Part shown: piece by piece, positions 35,692 to 45,418 of the stretch
Layout of the letters: every line of letters starts with the position of its first letter
Position numbering within the stretch: position 1 is the first letter of the stretch
Assembly (NCBI GenBank): GCA_014801735.1
Contig: JAAVDO010000005.1
Span: 15,641 to 79,640, forward strand
Direction: 5' to 3'
DNA from: Bacteroides sp.
Lineage (GTDB): Bacteria; Bacteroidota; Bacteroidia; Bacteroidales; Muribaculaceae
Length of the DNA stretch: 64,000 bases
The notes under the pieces: model-generated
The model's database searches: none
Told to the model about the DNA's origin: nothing
The model's input: the letters and a program-made list of their open reading frames with translations, nothing else
Translations under genes and position numbers: made by a program

Positions 35692-37896
35692 TCAGCGCAT
35701 GTTTTTGTCGAAGTAATCGAGCATTCGGGCGTAGACCACAGTCTGATCTTTGCATCCGTTGATGAAGTGGTTCATGTTGGGGAAGATCAGCATATCACAC
35801 CATCCTCCTGCCATCTGCAGATTGGCAACATACTGGACAGTATTAAGATAGTGGACATTGTCATCAGCCGTACCTGTCATGACAAGCAGCGGGCATTTCA
35901 CCTCGGCTGTTCGATTGACAGGAGCAGAAGCCTGATATCCGTCGGGATTTTCCTGAGGTGTCTGCATATAGCGCTCGGCATACACAGTGTCATAATATCT
36001 CCAGTCGGTCACCGGCGCTACAGCTACAGCTGCCGCATAGGGAGCATTTGGCTGCGATGAAGCCATGAGGGTTTCATAACCGCCGTAGCTCCAGCCGTGG
36101 AGTCCGATTCTATTGGCATCCACATACGGCAATGATGCGGCATAACGTGCAGCATTGACCTGATCGATCGATTCAAAGTGACCAAGATTCTTGTAGACAC
36201 AAGTCATGAACTCGCGACCGCGACCACCAGTTCCTCGACCATCTACGCACATGATTATGTAGCCTCGTTTGGTGAAGTAGTTAGCCCAGTTGACCGACCA
36301 GGTGTTGAGCACCTGCTGTGAGCCTGGACCGGAATACTGAAACATCACTACAGGATATTTTTTTGACGGAGTGAAATCGGTAGGTTTAAGCATCCAGCCA
36401 TTGAGTTTGTAGCCATCGCTTTCCATAGTGAAGAATTCCCTTACGGGTTCACCAGCCCAGCTGTCGGCATAAGCTGAGTTATCTTCCAGAGTCTTGATCT
36501 CCTTATCGTTGGCGGCGCTATTTAGAGTGTAGCGCGGGGGAGTTTTCACTGAGTTATAGCTAAGAGTATAAAACGCCATATCAGGACTGAAAGTAGCCGA
36601 CGATGTTCCTTCGGCAGGACTGATGTCAGTAACTTTTCCGTTTCGGTCGATGCGGCTAACTGTGCGGTTTATCGGCCCGTGAGCGGTCGACTGATAATAA
36701 TGGACACCCTTTTTGGAATCGAAGCCATAATATGCAGTCACATCATAATCGCCCGCGGTGATCTGACGCACAAGGGAGCCAGAATAGGAGTATTGATATA
36801 GATGGTCATATCCGCTCCTCGACGATGTGATCACGAAACCATCGGGAGAATAATGTATCGCCTCGTATGTATCGGTGCTTAGCCAGGCGGCAGATTCTTC
36901 GACAAGAAGCGACTTTACAACCGTCGAGATAGGATTTGCCGAGAAAATTTCCATTCTCGTCTGATTGCGGTTGAGGGTCACAATAATCAGTCTGTCGGGG
37001 GAGTAGGCATAGGTGATTCGCGGAATATATTCCGTCTGAAGACCCGGCAGGTCAATCTTTTTCACCTTTCTCGTCTCAACATCATAGCTATGGACCGTAA
37101 CAACAGAATTTTTCTGTCCTGCCACCGGATATTTATATGTAAACTCACCGGGATACAGTGCATACTGATTCATAGCGTCGCAAGCTCCCTCATACAACGG
37201 GAAGCTATACAGTGGCACCTCTGTTTCGTCGTAGCGCAGGAAGCACAGATTACGGTTGTCGGGTGACCAGGTCATTGAGGCTGCTGTAGAAAACTCTTCC
37301 TCATAAGTCCAGTCTGGCACGCCGTTGATAATTCTGTTATAAGAGCCATCGGTTGTCACGGCTACCTCAGTCCAATAGTCTATTTTTCGGAGGTAGATAT
37401 TGTTGTCTGCAACAAATGCTACCATTCGTCCATTAGGCGAGAAAGTTGCGGCACGCTGACGCGGATGATCAGTCGAAAGTGGCTTCAGGATGCGAGATCT
37501 TATTTCATACACATAATATTCGGCATCGAAAGAGCGCCTGTATATTGACCGACGGTTGCGGTAAACAAGAATCTTGCTGCCGTCGGGACTAAGCTGGTAA
37601 CCCTGAATAGATTCGAGCGTAGTTTCACGCGTATGTGTCAGATCCATCAGTGTCTCAAGCTCTTTCCCTGTACGGGTGTCATGCTTCACAATTCGTTTGC
37701 CATCCTCTGACATCTGCAAGTAAGTAGATCCGTCCGCAGTATAGTTAAGGGCTCTCGGGGCCGCCGGATAGCGGGCTGCACCCGTATACTTTTCAAGACC
37801 TTCGTAGGCCGATATATTATTGGCAGCCTGCGCCGGTCCTCCAATCGAGGCCGTCGCAACCATAGCCATTGTTATAAAATGAGATATGTGGTTCAT
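35692..37896 (-). CDS. S9 family dipeptidyl peptidase IV-type enzyme
   Basis: A 734-residue exported peptidase. A signal peptide (about 1-24) is followed by a DPP4-type beta-propeller (LSPDGSKILVY, FSPNGRMVAFV, WSPDNRNLCFL repeats) and the alpha/beta-hydrolase domain from about 480. The nucleophile is Ser in GWSYGG; Asp (MTGTADDNVH) and His (MNHFI) complete the triad, and EEEFS matches the Glu pair that binds the peptide N-terminus. It removes X-Pro dipeptides in the periplasm. This fits protein and peptide use by gut Bacteroidales. Confidence 0.92.
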   Translation of the reverse strand: MNHISHFITMAMVATASIGGPAQAANNISAYEGLEKYTGAARYPAAPRALNYTADGSTYLQMSEDGKRIVKHDTRTGKELETLMDLTHTRETTLESIQGYQLSPDGSKILVYRNRRSIYRRSFDAEYYVYEIRSRILKPLSTDHPRQRAATFSPNGRMVAFVADNNIYLRKIDYWTEVAVTTDGSYNRIINGVPDWTYEEEFSTAASMTWSPDNRNLCFLRYDETEVPLYSFPLYEGACDAMNQYALYPGEFTYKYPVAGQKNSVVTVHSYDVETRKVKKIDLPGLQTEYIPRITYAYSPDRLIIVTLNRNQTRMEIFSANPISTVVKSLLVEESAAWLSTDTYEAIHYSPDGFVITSSRSGYDHLYQYSYSGSLVRQITAGDYDVTAYYGFDSKKGVHYYQSTAHGPINRTVSRIDRNGKVTDISPAEGTSSATFSPDMAFYTLSYNSVKTPPRYTLNSAANDKEIKTLEDNSAYADSWAGEPVREFFTMESDGYKLNGWMLKPTDFTPSKKYPVVMFQYSGPGSQQVLNTWSVNWANYFTKRGYIIMCVDGRGTGGRGREFMTCVYKNLGHFESIDQVNAARYAASLPYVDANRIGLHGWSYGGYETLMASSQPNAPYAAAVAVAPVTDWRYYDTVYAERYMQTPQENPDGYQASAPVNRTAEVKCPLLVMTGTADDNVHYLNTVQYVANLQMAGGWCDMLIFPNMNHFINGCKDQTVVYARMLDYFDKNMR

Positions 37897-37931
37897 TGGA
37901 ATTGAATGAATTGATATTCTATGATATATGA

Positions 37932-39380
37932 TCAGAAAAGTCTGAGTTGTTTAGCATCGTCGGCCATTTTTGCCTTTTTGGGTGGTGCCTTATAACCAAA
38001 ATCATCGTCAGCTTCAGCAACAGAAGGTATTTTCGGTTTTTCGTTGGGTGAAGGGGCGATCAACCATTCGCTTTCGTCAATCAGTTCGTCTATAGCCGAT
38101 ATTTTCGGAGAAGCCTTTTTCTCAGACTTTTCACTCTGCTCTGATTTTGACGCTTTTGGCTTTCTTCCGCGTTTCGGTTTCTCCGATATCGGGGCTATGC
38201 TCTCTGCCAACGAAGCCCTGACTGCACTGAGCTCAGATTCCTTCTGAGCTAACAGATTCCTGAGTTCGGTGAGTTCGTCTTCTGCAGCTTTGGTGACTTC
38301 ATTTAGCTCACGGGCGTGCGACTCGTTGAGTTGTTTTATCTGTCCAGAGAACTGTTTGTTTTCGCTGTCGATATGCTCAAGCGAAGTCAGCTTGTCTTCA
38401 AGTGATCTGTTGGTGTCGCGAAGATCAATGATTAGACGTTCCTTTTCGTTGAATCTTATCCGAAGTTTAGCAAGATTGTCGGCTGCAAGCTTTGTCGAAT
38501 CGTATTTCTTCTGCAGTTCCTCGAGTGCATCGTTAGCGTCGGAAAGTTCTGAAAGCGTTCGGCGTTCCGACTTCTCGGCATAATCGAGATTCATCTTCAG
38601 TGTATTGAGATCAGCCTGAAGTTTGTCACGCTCCTCGCGAATAATTTTTAGCCTTTTGTCGGCTCCGTCAAGGTCTTTTTGCCAATCATCGCTGTACTTT
38701 TCGATATCAGCTAACTGTGCCTTCAGTCGAGTGTTTTCTTCAATGATCTGCTGTACGTAGCTACTGTCGATCGGCTCTCCGGTTTCTGCTTTAAGCGTCA
38801 CACTCATAGCCCGCAATTTATTCTGCATACTAATGCTTTCAAGCTCAAACTGCTCTTTCTCAGCCAACAGACTTGCAACCTGCATTTCCAGGTCTTGAAC
38901 TCTTTCGGTCAGCGCGCGCTTCTGGCTTGTAGCGCTAAGCTGTTCGTTCTGAAAATTATTACGCTGTTCTTCAAGAGCAGCGTATTGCGTCTTCAGTTTA
39001 TCGAGTTTAGCCGCCAGCTCTTTCCGCTCTATTGCTATTTCCAGCTCTACCTGCCGACGTGCATCGGCCATCGCATTTTCGAGCGATTGCCTGACACCCG
39101 CATTTATTGATTCAAGAATGTACTTGCTTTGTTCTCTGGTGTTAAGGCATTTGCTCACAAACTCAGGCTGAATCTCGTTGAACAGTTCCACTACCGACGA
39201 GAAAATGTCCGTACTGAGAGTATCAAGTCTTGAACTCTCAAGCAGATTGCTTTCGGGAAGAGCCGGAGCTTCCGGTTCATCAACGTCAGACTGTTGCTGG
39301 AGTAGTTCCTGATCAGGATACTCCAGGTAGTCGTGCTCATTGATGCCGAACGCCCGTTTCATTTTGTTGAGAAATGACAT
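37932..39380 (-). CDS. Long coiled-coil protein with AT-hook-like segment and C-terminal clamp-binding motif
   Basis: A 482-residue soluble protein, unrecognised by family. Residues 95-385 are heptad-rich coiled coil. Around residue 400 lies KPKRGRKPKAS, like an AT-hook that contacts the DNA minor groove, within a Lys/Ser-rich linker. The protein ends exactly in QLRLF, fitting the QLxLF pattern by which bacterial replication proteins bind the DnaN sliding clamp. The N-terminus (MSFLNKMKRAFG) is basic. It follows the REC-PPDK gene by 27 nt. A chromosome or replication-linked structural role is inference. Confidence 0.75.
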   Translation of the reverse strand: MSFLNKMKRAFGINEHDYLEYPDQELLQQQSDVDEPEAPALPESNLLESSRLDTLSTDIFSSVVELFNEIQPEFVSKCLNTREQSKYILESINAGVRQSLENAMADARRQVELEIAIERKELAAKLDKLKTQYAALEEQRNNFQNEQLSATSQKRALTERVQDLEMQVASLLAEKEQFELESISMQNKLRAMSVTLKAETGEPIDSSYVQQIIEENTRLKAQLADIEKYSDDWQKDLDGADKRLKIIREERDKLQADLNTLKMNLDYAEKSERRTLSELSDANDALEELQKKYDSTKLAADNLAKLRIRFNEKERLIIDLRDTNRSLEDKLTSLEHIDSENKQFSGQIKQLNESHARELNEVTKAAEDELTELRNLLAQKESELSAVRASLAESIAPISEKPKRGRKPKASKSEQSEKSEKKASPKISAIDELIDESEWLIAPSPNEKPKIPSVAEADDDFGYKAPPKKAKMADDAKQLRLF

Positions 39381-39407
39381 GACAGAAGGATTTGGTGGTG
39401 GAGCTTA

Positions 39408-42401
39408 TCAGTTAATGGTAGATTCGGCCGGTGGATAAACAACCACGCCGCGTCCTTTTTTGCCGTCGATTCCTATAATAAGAGGAGTCTGGAATTCTAC
39501 TATTCTCAATCCGTCTGATTCATATACAGCCGGGAGCTTGTCGAGTTTGCTCACATCGAAATAACCTTCGCCGGCCGACGAATCAATGGTAAAATATGCA
39601 GCTCCCATAGATGTGAGATTCTGGAAAAAGTGGGTGCCCTGACTTGGCTCAACCCTATATCCCTTCAGTGAAGCTTCGACAATGAGACGAGCCTGAGAAA
39701 TATTGGGCCATTTCACAGGAATACCGAGAGCTGCGTCGCTCGATCCCCAGCGTCCCGGACCAATCAGTATATAACCCTGATTCTTCTTTATGAAATCACG
39801 GTTGACTTTTTCTATCTCCCTGGCAAGAGCCGGATTATTCATGGAATTGAATCCCTGAGGACGCACGTAGACGACGTTGAACACATCATTTACTGTGCCG
39901 TTGCCGAGGGCCTTTTCGCTTCTGAGCAGAAGATCTTCATCAGGCAGACTCATAAGATGTTCATCAACCTGTTCACTCTTGTTGACTATCGGACGTATCT
40001 GCAGCCAGTAGATTCGTCCCTTGTGCTCTGCATCGGCACTGCTGTCATCAATCATGCCGGCGAATTCTATCTCAACGGGTCGCATCATTTCGCGCTGACC
40101 GGTCGATAGCATGAATCCTATAGCCTGCGCAAGCGGGAAGGCGTTATGCTTCAGGATATTGTTGAATGTTACTACACGACGGCCTTTACCCGTATCGTAG
40201 TCTCGCAACATGTAGTTTTCGTGATCGAAGCTCGAAACCATTAGTTTCAGAGCGCCTGCATTGGCGGCGTCCTGAATCATTACCCGCTTCAGATTAAAGC
40301 CGTCGTTCACGTTGAATGTTTCCGTTATCTTCGAGGTGTCGAGTGCAAGCAGTGATGTCTGAGTGTCGCGCAAGGCCAGACTAAGTTCCGATGTCTGCAG
40401 AACTGATGCCGGATGAGCCGGTGAGAATCGCAGACTCAGTCCGCCGTCGACAATGTATTTTCCCAATCCTACTGCGATTTCGGCTACGCCTTCCTCTGGC
40501 TTTTCATCACCAACAGGGTAGTAGTTGAGCGATCTTCCGACTCCCGAGAACGACGGAAAGTAGCCTATACCTTCAACGTCCTTACCGACAACCTCCTGAA
40601 TGATGACGGCCATTTTCTCCTGGTCGATCACATTTGATGTCGCGTTCATGTAAGCCTTACTGTCGGCATAGAACACAGAGGCATATACTCCCTTTATGGC
40701 ATCGCTGAGCATCTTGAGCATTTCATACCGATCGTCGACATGAGGAACCATATAGGTTGAGTAGATTCCGGCAAACGGCTGGTAATGGCTATCTTCAAGC
40801 AGTGATGAACTTCTGATAGCCAATGGTCTGTCTACTACCTCAAGCAGTGCGAAAAATGCCTCGATTAGTCGTTCCGGAAGTCGTGCTTTCAGGAAACAGT
40901 TGAGTATCTCAGTGTCGGGGGCATCGCTGAGAGCTATAGGATACAAGTTGTTGGTAGCCATAAACTCATCGAAGATATCCGTACAGAGAACCACTGTGCG
41001 AGGTATGCTGATGGTTATGCCGCCTGGAAAGTTGTCACAGATAGGATTCTTTTTTATGATCTGGTCGATGAATGCAAGACCGCGGCCCTTACCTCCCAGC
41101 GAACCGTCGCCTATTCGTGCAAAATTCGAATAGTGGTCGAAACGGTCTTTCTGGAACACGGCTACGACGCCACGGTTTTTCATCTTGCGGTATTTGACGA
41201 TCAGATCGAAGAAAAGACGACGCACCGCAGGAGCCTCATCGAGATTCCTGAATTTATGCTCCCTGACCACATTGGCTATTGGGAAAAGCGCACGCGAATA
41301 CAGCCACCGCGATATGTCGTTGCTCGATGCGTGGCGCAGCAATGAATCGGCAGGAATGTCAAATATGTGATACTGCAGGTCTTTAAGATTTTTGATCCGC
41401 AGCTGTTCTTCTCCTGTATTCGGATCTGTGATTACGAAGTCGCCGAAGCCGAAACGTTCGTTGATGGCAGCGCTGAGATCTACTGGAAGTTTCTTGCTGT
41501 TTTTGTCAAGGAACACACATCCCATATCTTCTGCCTCTTTGCGGTTTTCGCTTTCCGACGATTCTATGATAAACGGCATGTGTGGCCTGCGCTCTTTGAT
41601 TGCGTGGGCGAGCTTAAGTCCGGCTTTACTATCCTTCACGCCTTCGCGGTGGAAAGACACATCGCTTATCACTCCTAAGATATTCGATCCGTATTTGTCA
41701 ACGTGTAGCATCGCTTCCTCATAGTCGCGGGCAAGCATCACTTTGGGACGCCCACGCATTCTGAGCATCTGTTCGTGTGCATTGAGCGCCTCGGTCGATG
41801 CCTCCATGCTCTGATGCAGAAGGGTCTTGTAAACGTGCGGAAGCACTGAGGAGTAGAATCTCACGGAATCCTCAACCAGCAGTATCATCTGAATGCCTAC
41901 ATGATTGATGTCGTTCTCTGCATTCATCTTATCCTCAAGCAGCTTGATTATGGCAAGGAGCAGATCGACATTTCCAAGCCAAGAGAATACATAGTCCACT
42001 CCGCTCATATCCTCGTTTTCAAGTCGCCGTGACACGGCTCTGCTGAACGGAGTCAGTACTACCACCGGCAATTTTGGCTGAAGTGCCTTAATTTCTTTGG
42101 CGCCGGTCATGGTTTCGCTCACGGCATCAACACCCGGCATCATTATCACCAGATCAAAATGGCGCGCCTTGATCTCTTCAAGTGCTGCAGCTGTATCAGC
42201 TACCTGCGTCACTCGTGGCGGCGAACTCAGGTTCAGGGAAACATATTCGAAATAAAGCTGTTCTTCAATGCGGCCGTCCTCTTCCATCATGAATGCATCA
42301 TAGGGCGACGCTACCAGAAGCACGTTGTGGATGCGCTTCTGCATTAATTCCTGAAATGCTGTGTCCTTTAATATAAGGCGACTGAATGCTTCTTCGTTCA
42401 T
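39408..42401 (-). CDS. REC-REC-PPDK_N protein (PEP synthase-like ATP domain, no phosphohistidine domain)
   Basis: A 997-residue protein. Two receiver-like domains come first: about 22-155 (degenerate: LVIMMPG) and about 170-300 (ILLVEDS, GVISDVSF, with the Asp likely phosphorylatable). The pyruvate-phosphate dikinase ATP/PEP-binding region follows from about 420 (GSLGGKGRGLAF, IRSSSLLEDSHYQPFAG, IYWLQIRP) and a conserved end (GPGRWGSSDAALGIPV). The mobile phosphohistidine and TIM-barrel domains of PEP synthase are absent, so it cannot make PEP alone. It may phosphorylate a partner or act as a regulated ATP-dependent switch. Confidence 0.82.
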   Translation of the reverse strand: MNEEAFSRLILKDTAFQELMQKRIHNVLLVASPYDAFMMEEDGRIEEQLYFEYVSLNLSSPPRVTQVADTAAALEEIKARHFDLVIMMPGVDAVSETMTGAKEIKALQPKLPVVVLTPFSRAVSRRLENEDMSGVDYVFSWLGNVDLLLAIIKLLEDKMNAENDINHVGIQMILLVEDSVRFYSSVLPHVYKTLLHQSMEASTEALNAHEQMLRMRGRPKVMLARDYEEAMLHVDKYGSNILGVISDVSFHREGVKDSKAGLKLAHAIKERRPHMPFIIESSESENRKEAEDMGCVFLDKNSKKLPVDLSAAINERFGFGDFVITDPNTGEEQLRIKNLKDLQYHIFDIPADSLLRHASSNDISRWLYSRALFPIANVVREHKFRNLDEAPAVRRLFFDLIVKYRKMKNRGVVAVFQKDRFDHYSNFARIGDGSLGGKGRGLAFIDQIIKKNPICDNFPGGITISIPRTVVLCTDIFDEFMATNNLYPIALSDAPDTEILNCFLKARLPERLIEAFFALLEVVDRPLAIRSSSLLEDSHYQPFAGIYSTYMVPHVDDRYEMLKMLSDAIKGVYASVFYADSKAYMNATSNVIDQEKMAVIIQEVVGKDVEGIGYFPSFSGVGRSLNYYPVGDEKPEEGVAEIAVGLGKYIVDGGLSLRFSPAHPASVLQTSELSLALRDTQTSLLALDTSKITETFNVNDGFNLKRVMIQDAANAGALKLMVSSFDHENYMLRDYDTGKGRRVVTFNNILKHNAFPLAQAIGFMLSTGQREMMRPVEIEFAGMIDDSSADAEHKGRIYWLQIRPIVNKSEQVDEHLMSLPDEDLLLRSEKALGNGTVNDVFNVVYVRPQGFNSMNNPALAREIEKVNRDFIKKNQGYILIGPGRWGSSDAALGIPVKWPNISQARLIVEASLKGYRVEPSQGTHFFQNLTSMGAAYFTIDSSAGEGYFDVSKLDKLPAVYESDGLRIVEFQTPLIIGIDGKKGRGVVVYPPAESTIN

Positions 42402-42451
42402 TGTCTGACCGCCAGATTGTGCAGGCGAATGGGATGATTGGTTTTAAGCTA

Positions 42452-42459
42452 CAAATTTA
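42452..42459 (-). promoter_or_regulatory. -7 element before the REC-PPDK gene
   Basis: Minus-strand TAAATTTG matches TAnnTTTG, about 50 nt upstream of the ATG. No clear -33 element is seen. Confidence 0.35.
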
Positions 42460-42629
42460 TAAAATTCGCTTGGCATTTTCCATACTTTTTCCGTATTTTT
42501 ATGCATCCGTTTGAAGAGTTATCTTTCTGATGGATCTTTCACTGAAGGAACAATAGTGCATATATCAGTGTTTCAATGTTGTTTACTGATCCGTAAAAGG
42601 TACTTAACTCACTCATTAGCATTTTCCTT

Positions 42630-44327
42630 ATGGAATCATTTATTGGTCTTTTGAGAGAATACCCGGCTCTCGCGATATTTCTGACCCTGGGTCTCGGATT
42701 CTTTCTCGGCAAAGTTAGAATCGGCAACTTTTCGCTTGGCAGCGTGACGTCTGTGCTTCTCGTGGGAGTGTTGGTCGGACAGCTTGAAATACCGATTTCA
42801 GGGCCTGTAAAGATGATCTTCTTTATGATGTTCCTGTTTTCGATAGGATATAGTGTAGGCCCGAATTTTTTTAAGTCGCTTAAAGGTGAAGGGGCAAGAC
42901 AGGCTCTATTTGCTGTCTGTCTGAGCATGACAATTTTTGTAGTCACTCTTACTGTGGCATACTTGTTCGGTTATACTAAGGGGGAGACTGTGGGACTATT
43001 CTCCGGGTCTCAGACCTGTTCCTCTCTTTTGGGAGTCGGGAGCGAGGCTTTGGAGCGTCTTGGTATGCAACCTGATGTTCTTAAAAGAGAGCTTGACATA
43101 ATACCCGTATGCTATGCCGTGACTTACATCTTTGGCACGCTCGGCACGGTGATTATCCTCGGTAGTCTTGGTCCGAAGCTTTTGGGCGGCACGGAAAATG
43201 TCAGACGACAAACTTTGGAGCTCGAAAAGCAGCTCGACAAAACCGGCAAGAATTCCGACCCGGCCTATGTCAACGCTCTCCGCACGGCCGAATATCGCGC
43301 TTATCGTGCTGATGGTATTCTTTTTTATGGACCGCAGACAGCACGCGAGATTGAAGTCTATCTGCGCCAGAACGGACTTGAGGTTTATGTCGATCGCGTT
43401 CGTCATGGAGACGATATCTTTGCACCTCGCCATGACGATCTTATTTATCCCGGCGACTCCGTGGTCATCTGCGGTCGCCATGAATTTATTGTCAGTGTTG
43501 AGCCGCTAGTAGGTCATGAGATTGCTGATGATACTCTTCTTTCCTATCCTCTACAGAGAGTAGGAGTAGTCGTTGTCGATAAACATTTCATTGGCAAAAC
43601 TCTCTCTGACATCAGAAACACCAAATTTATGAGGGGAGTGGTGATCCGCGATGCGGCTCGTGGTGGTGAACCTATTGAAGTTAATCGTGACACTGTCTTT
43701 TCCAAAGGTGATCGCCTGACTATTGTCGGCCGTGAGGTACAGGTCGGAAAGGCTGCCGCAAAAATCGGTCATCTCGATAGGCCTACCGTTGTCAGCGACC
43801 TTATGTTCCTTGGTCTCTCGATATTTATTGGCGGTCTTTTTGGAGCTCTGTCCGTCAGGATCGGAAACGTTCCTATAAGTTTCGGTACAAGTGGTGGAGC
43901 TCTTATAGCCGGTCTTTTCTTCGGATGGCTGCGATCACGGCGTCCCACCTATGGAAATATTGCTCCCGGGGCGCTTTGGCTAATGAACAATATGGGTCTG
44001 AATGTTTTCATTGCTGTGGTTGGCATTGAGGCTGCCCCATCTTTCATTTCGGGTATTAAAACAGTCGGTCCGATGCTTTTTGTTGCCGGTGCGGTGAGTA
44101 CTTCGGTTCCTTTGTTATTTGGTCTTTGGCTTGGACATAAGGTCTTTAAATTCAATCCTGCAATCACTCTTGGCTGCTGTGCAGGTACGCGCACATGCAC
44201 TGCCTCTTTGGGAGCGGTTCAGGAAACGCTTGGAAGTACGCTTCCCGCTATCGGATATACTACAACCTATGCTGTTTCAAACCTTATCCTCGTTATATGG
44301 GGACTTACAACCGTCCTGATTATCTGA
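42630..44327 (+). CDS. AspT/YidE-family transporter with two RCK-C domains
   Basis: A 565-residue membrane protein with two sets of about five helices (residues 10-185 and 385-565), separated by two TrkA-C-like regulatory domains (about 215-385). The family repeats are visible: FSIGYSVGPNFF, GLFSGSQTCSSLLG in the first half and AGTRTCTASLGA in the second. AspT exchanges aspartate for alanine; relatives carry other dicarboxylates such as succinate. Which substrate is used here cannot be told. It is a single gene with a very strong terminator. Confidence 0.88.
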   Translation: MESFIGLLREYPALAIFLTLGLGFFLGKVRIGNFSLGSVTSVLLVGVLVGQLEIPISGPVKMIFFMMFLFSIGYSVGPNFFKSLKGEGARQALFAVCLSMTIFVVTLTVAYLFGYTKGETVGLFSGSQTCSSLLGVGSEALERLGMQPDVLKRELDIIPVCYAVTYIFGTLGTVIILGSLGPKLLGGTENVRRQTLELEKQLDKTGKNSDPAYVNALRTAEYRAYRADGILFYGPQTAREIEVYLRQNGLEVYVDRVRHGDDIFAPRHDDLIYPGDSVVICGRHEFIVSVEPLVGHEIADDTLLSYPLQRVGVVVVDKHFIGKTLSDIRNTKFMRGVVIRDAARGGEPIEVNRDTVFSKGDRLTIVGREVQVGKAAAKIGHLDRPTVVSDLMFLGLSIFIGGLFGALSVRIGNVPISFGTSGGALIAGLFFGWLRSRRPTYGNIAPGALWLMNNMGLNVFIAVVGIEAAPSFISGIKTVGPMLFVAGAVSTSVPLLFGLWLGHKVFKFNPAITLGCCAGTRTCTASLGAVQETLGSTLPAIGYTTTYAVSNLILVIWGLTTVLII

Positions 44328-44341
44328 TCTGAGTAAGACAG

Positions 44342-44379
44342 AAAAAGCGCCGGAACTGATGATTGTTCCGGCGCTTTTT
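44342..44379. terminator. Bidirectional terminator, 15-bp perfect stem
   Basis: AAAAAGCGCCGGAAC (44342-44356) pairs exactly with GTTCCGGCGCTTTTT (44365-44379), with an 8-nt loop and A/T ends. It separates convergent genes ending at 44327 and 44413. Confidence 0.9.
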
Positions 44380-44412
44380 CTGTTTATATCTTGTTTTGAG
44401 AGGATCTCACTC

Positions 44413-45357
44413 TTACACTTCTCCATCCATCAGGAAGCGCTCCACATCGAGAGCTGCGCGACAGCCGCTTCCGGCAGCAGTGATTGCCTGACGATAGCGT
44501 GGATCAGCCACATCGCCTGCTGCGAATACCCCCGGAATATTTGTTGCTGTAGTGGGGAGCGCTGTTTTTATGTATCCCTGTTCGTCTGTCTCGATCTTAC
44601 CGCCGAACAGTGCCGTGTTTGGATGATGGCCGATTGCAAGGAAGAATCCGTCGATCGGCAGGTCATAGTGGCGCTCTTGATCAGTTCCTTTGTGCTCTAC
44701 AAGATGAGCACCTTCAAGATACTCTTCACCATACAGTCCTATGGTATTGGTATTGAAAAGCACCTTTATATTGGGATTTTCAAGAACGCGCTTCTGCATC
44801 ACCTTGCTGGCACGCAGATAGTCCTTTCTGACGATAAGGAACACATCGGTGGCGATATTGCTCAGGTAAAGAGCTTCTTCACACGCTGTGTCACCGCCAC
44901 CCACAACTGCTACGCGGCGTTTGCGGTAGAAAAAGCCGTCGCAAGTTGCGCAAGCCGACACTCCAAGTCCCTGATATTTCTTCTCGTCAGGAATACCGAG
45001 ATACTTTGCCGAAGCGCCCGTCGAGATTATGACTGTATCTGCTATGATCTCGTTACCGTCTGAAGCCTTGGCGTGGAAAGGACGTTTATCGAGATCGATC
45101 TCTGTAATGATGCCCGAACGAATGTCTGCACCGAAACGTCGTGCTTGCGAACGCATATCTTCCATCATATCGTTACCCGTAACTCCTGCCGGATATCCCG
45201 GGAAGTTCTCCACTTCTGTAGTTGTGGTGAGCTGTCCGCCTGGCTGATGGCCTTCATATAGAAGCGGGCCGAGATTTGCGCGTGATGCATATATGGCCGA
45301 TGTAAATCCGGCCGGACCTGAGCCTATGATAAGGCAACGTGTTTTTAGAGTCTCCAT
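44413..45357 (-). CDS. trxB: Thioredoxin reductase
   Basis: A 314-residue flavoprotein that reduces thioredoxin with NADPH. FAD motif GSGPAGFTSAIYASR, HQPGGQL, redox-active CATCDG, NADPH motif GGGDTACEEALYL, and the second FAD block FAAGDVADPRYRQA are all present. I placed the start at the ATG 45355-45357 (METLKTRCL): the open frame runs 47 codons further but that extension covers the spacer to lolA and shows no homology. It is the last gene of the ftsK-lolA-trxB run. Confidence 0.95.
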   Translation of the reverse strand: METLKTRCLIIGSGPAGFTSAIYASRANLGPLLYEGHQPGGQLTTTTEVENFPGYPAGVTGNDMMEDMRSQARRFGADIRSGIITEIDLDKRPFHAKASDGNEIIADTVIISTGASAKYLGIPDEKKYQGLGVSACATCDGFFYRKRRVAVVGGGDTACEEALYLSNIATDVFLIVRKDYLRASKVMQKRVLENPNIKVLFNTNTIGLYGEEYLEGAHLVEHKGTDQERHYDLPIDGFFLAIGHHPNTALFGGKIETDEQGYIKTALPTTATNIPGVFAAGDVADPRYRQAITAAGSGCRAALDVERFLMDGEV

Positions 45358-45418
45358 AGTATACTTATTATTTTGGTTAACTATTATTTTTATATTCTTA
45401 CTTCGTTGGTCCCGTGTT

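Noticed and set aside
44359..45063. A 234-codon plus-strand frame over trxB
   Set aside because: It begins inside the terminator of the aspT-like gene and is antisense to all TrxB motifs; Cys-rich shadow sequence.
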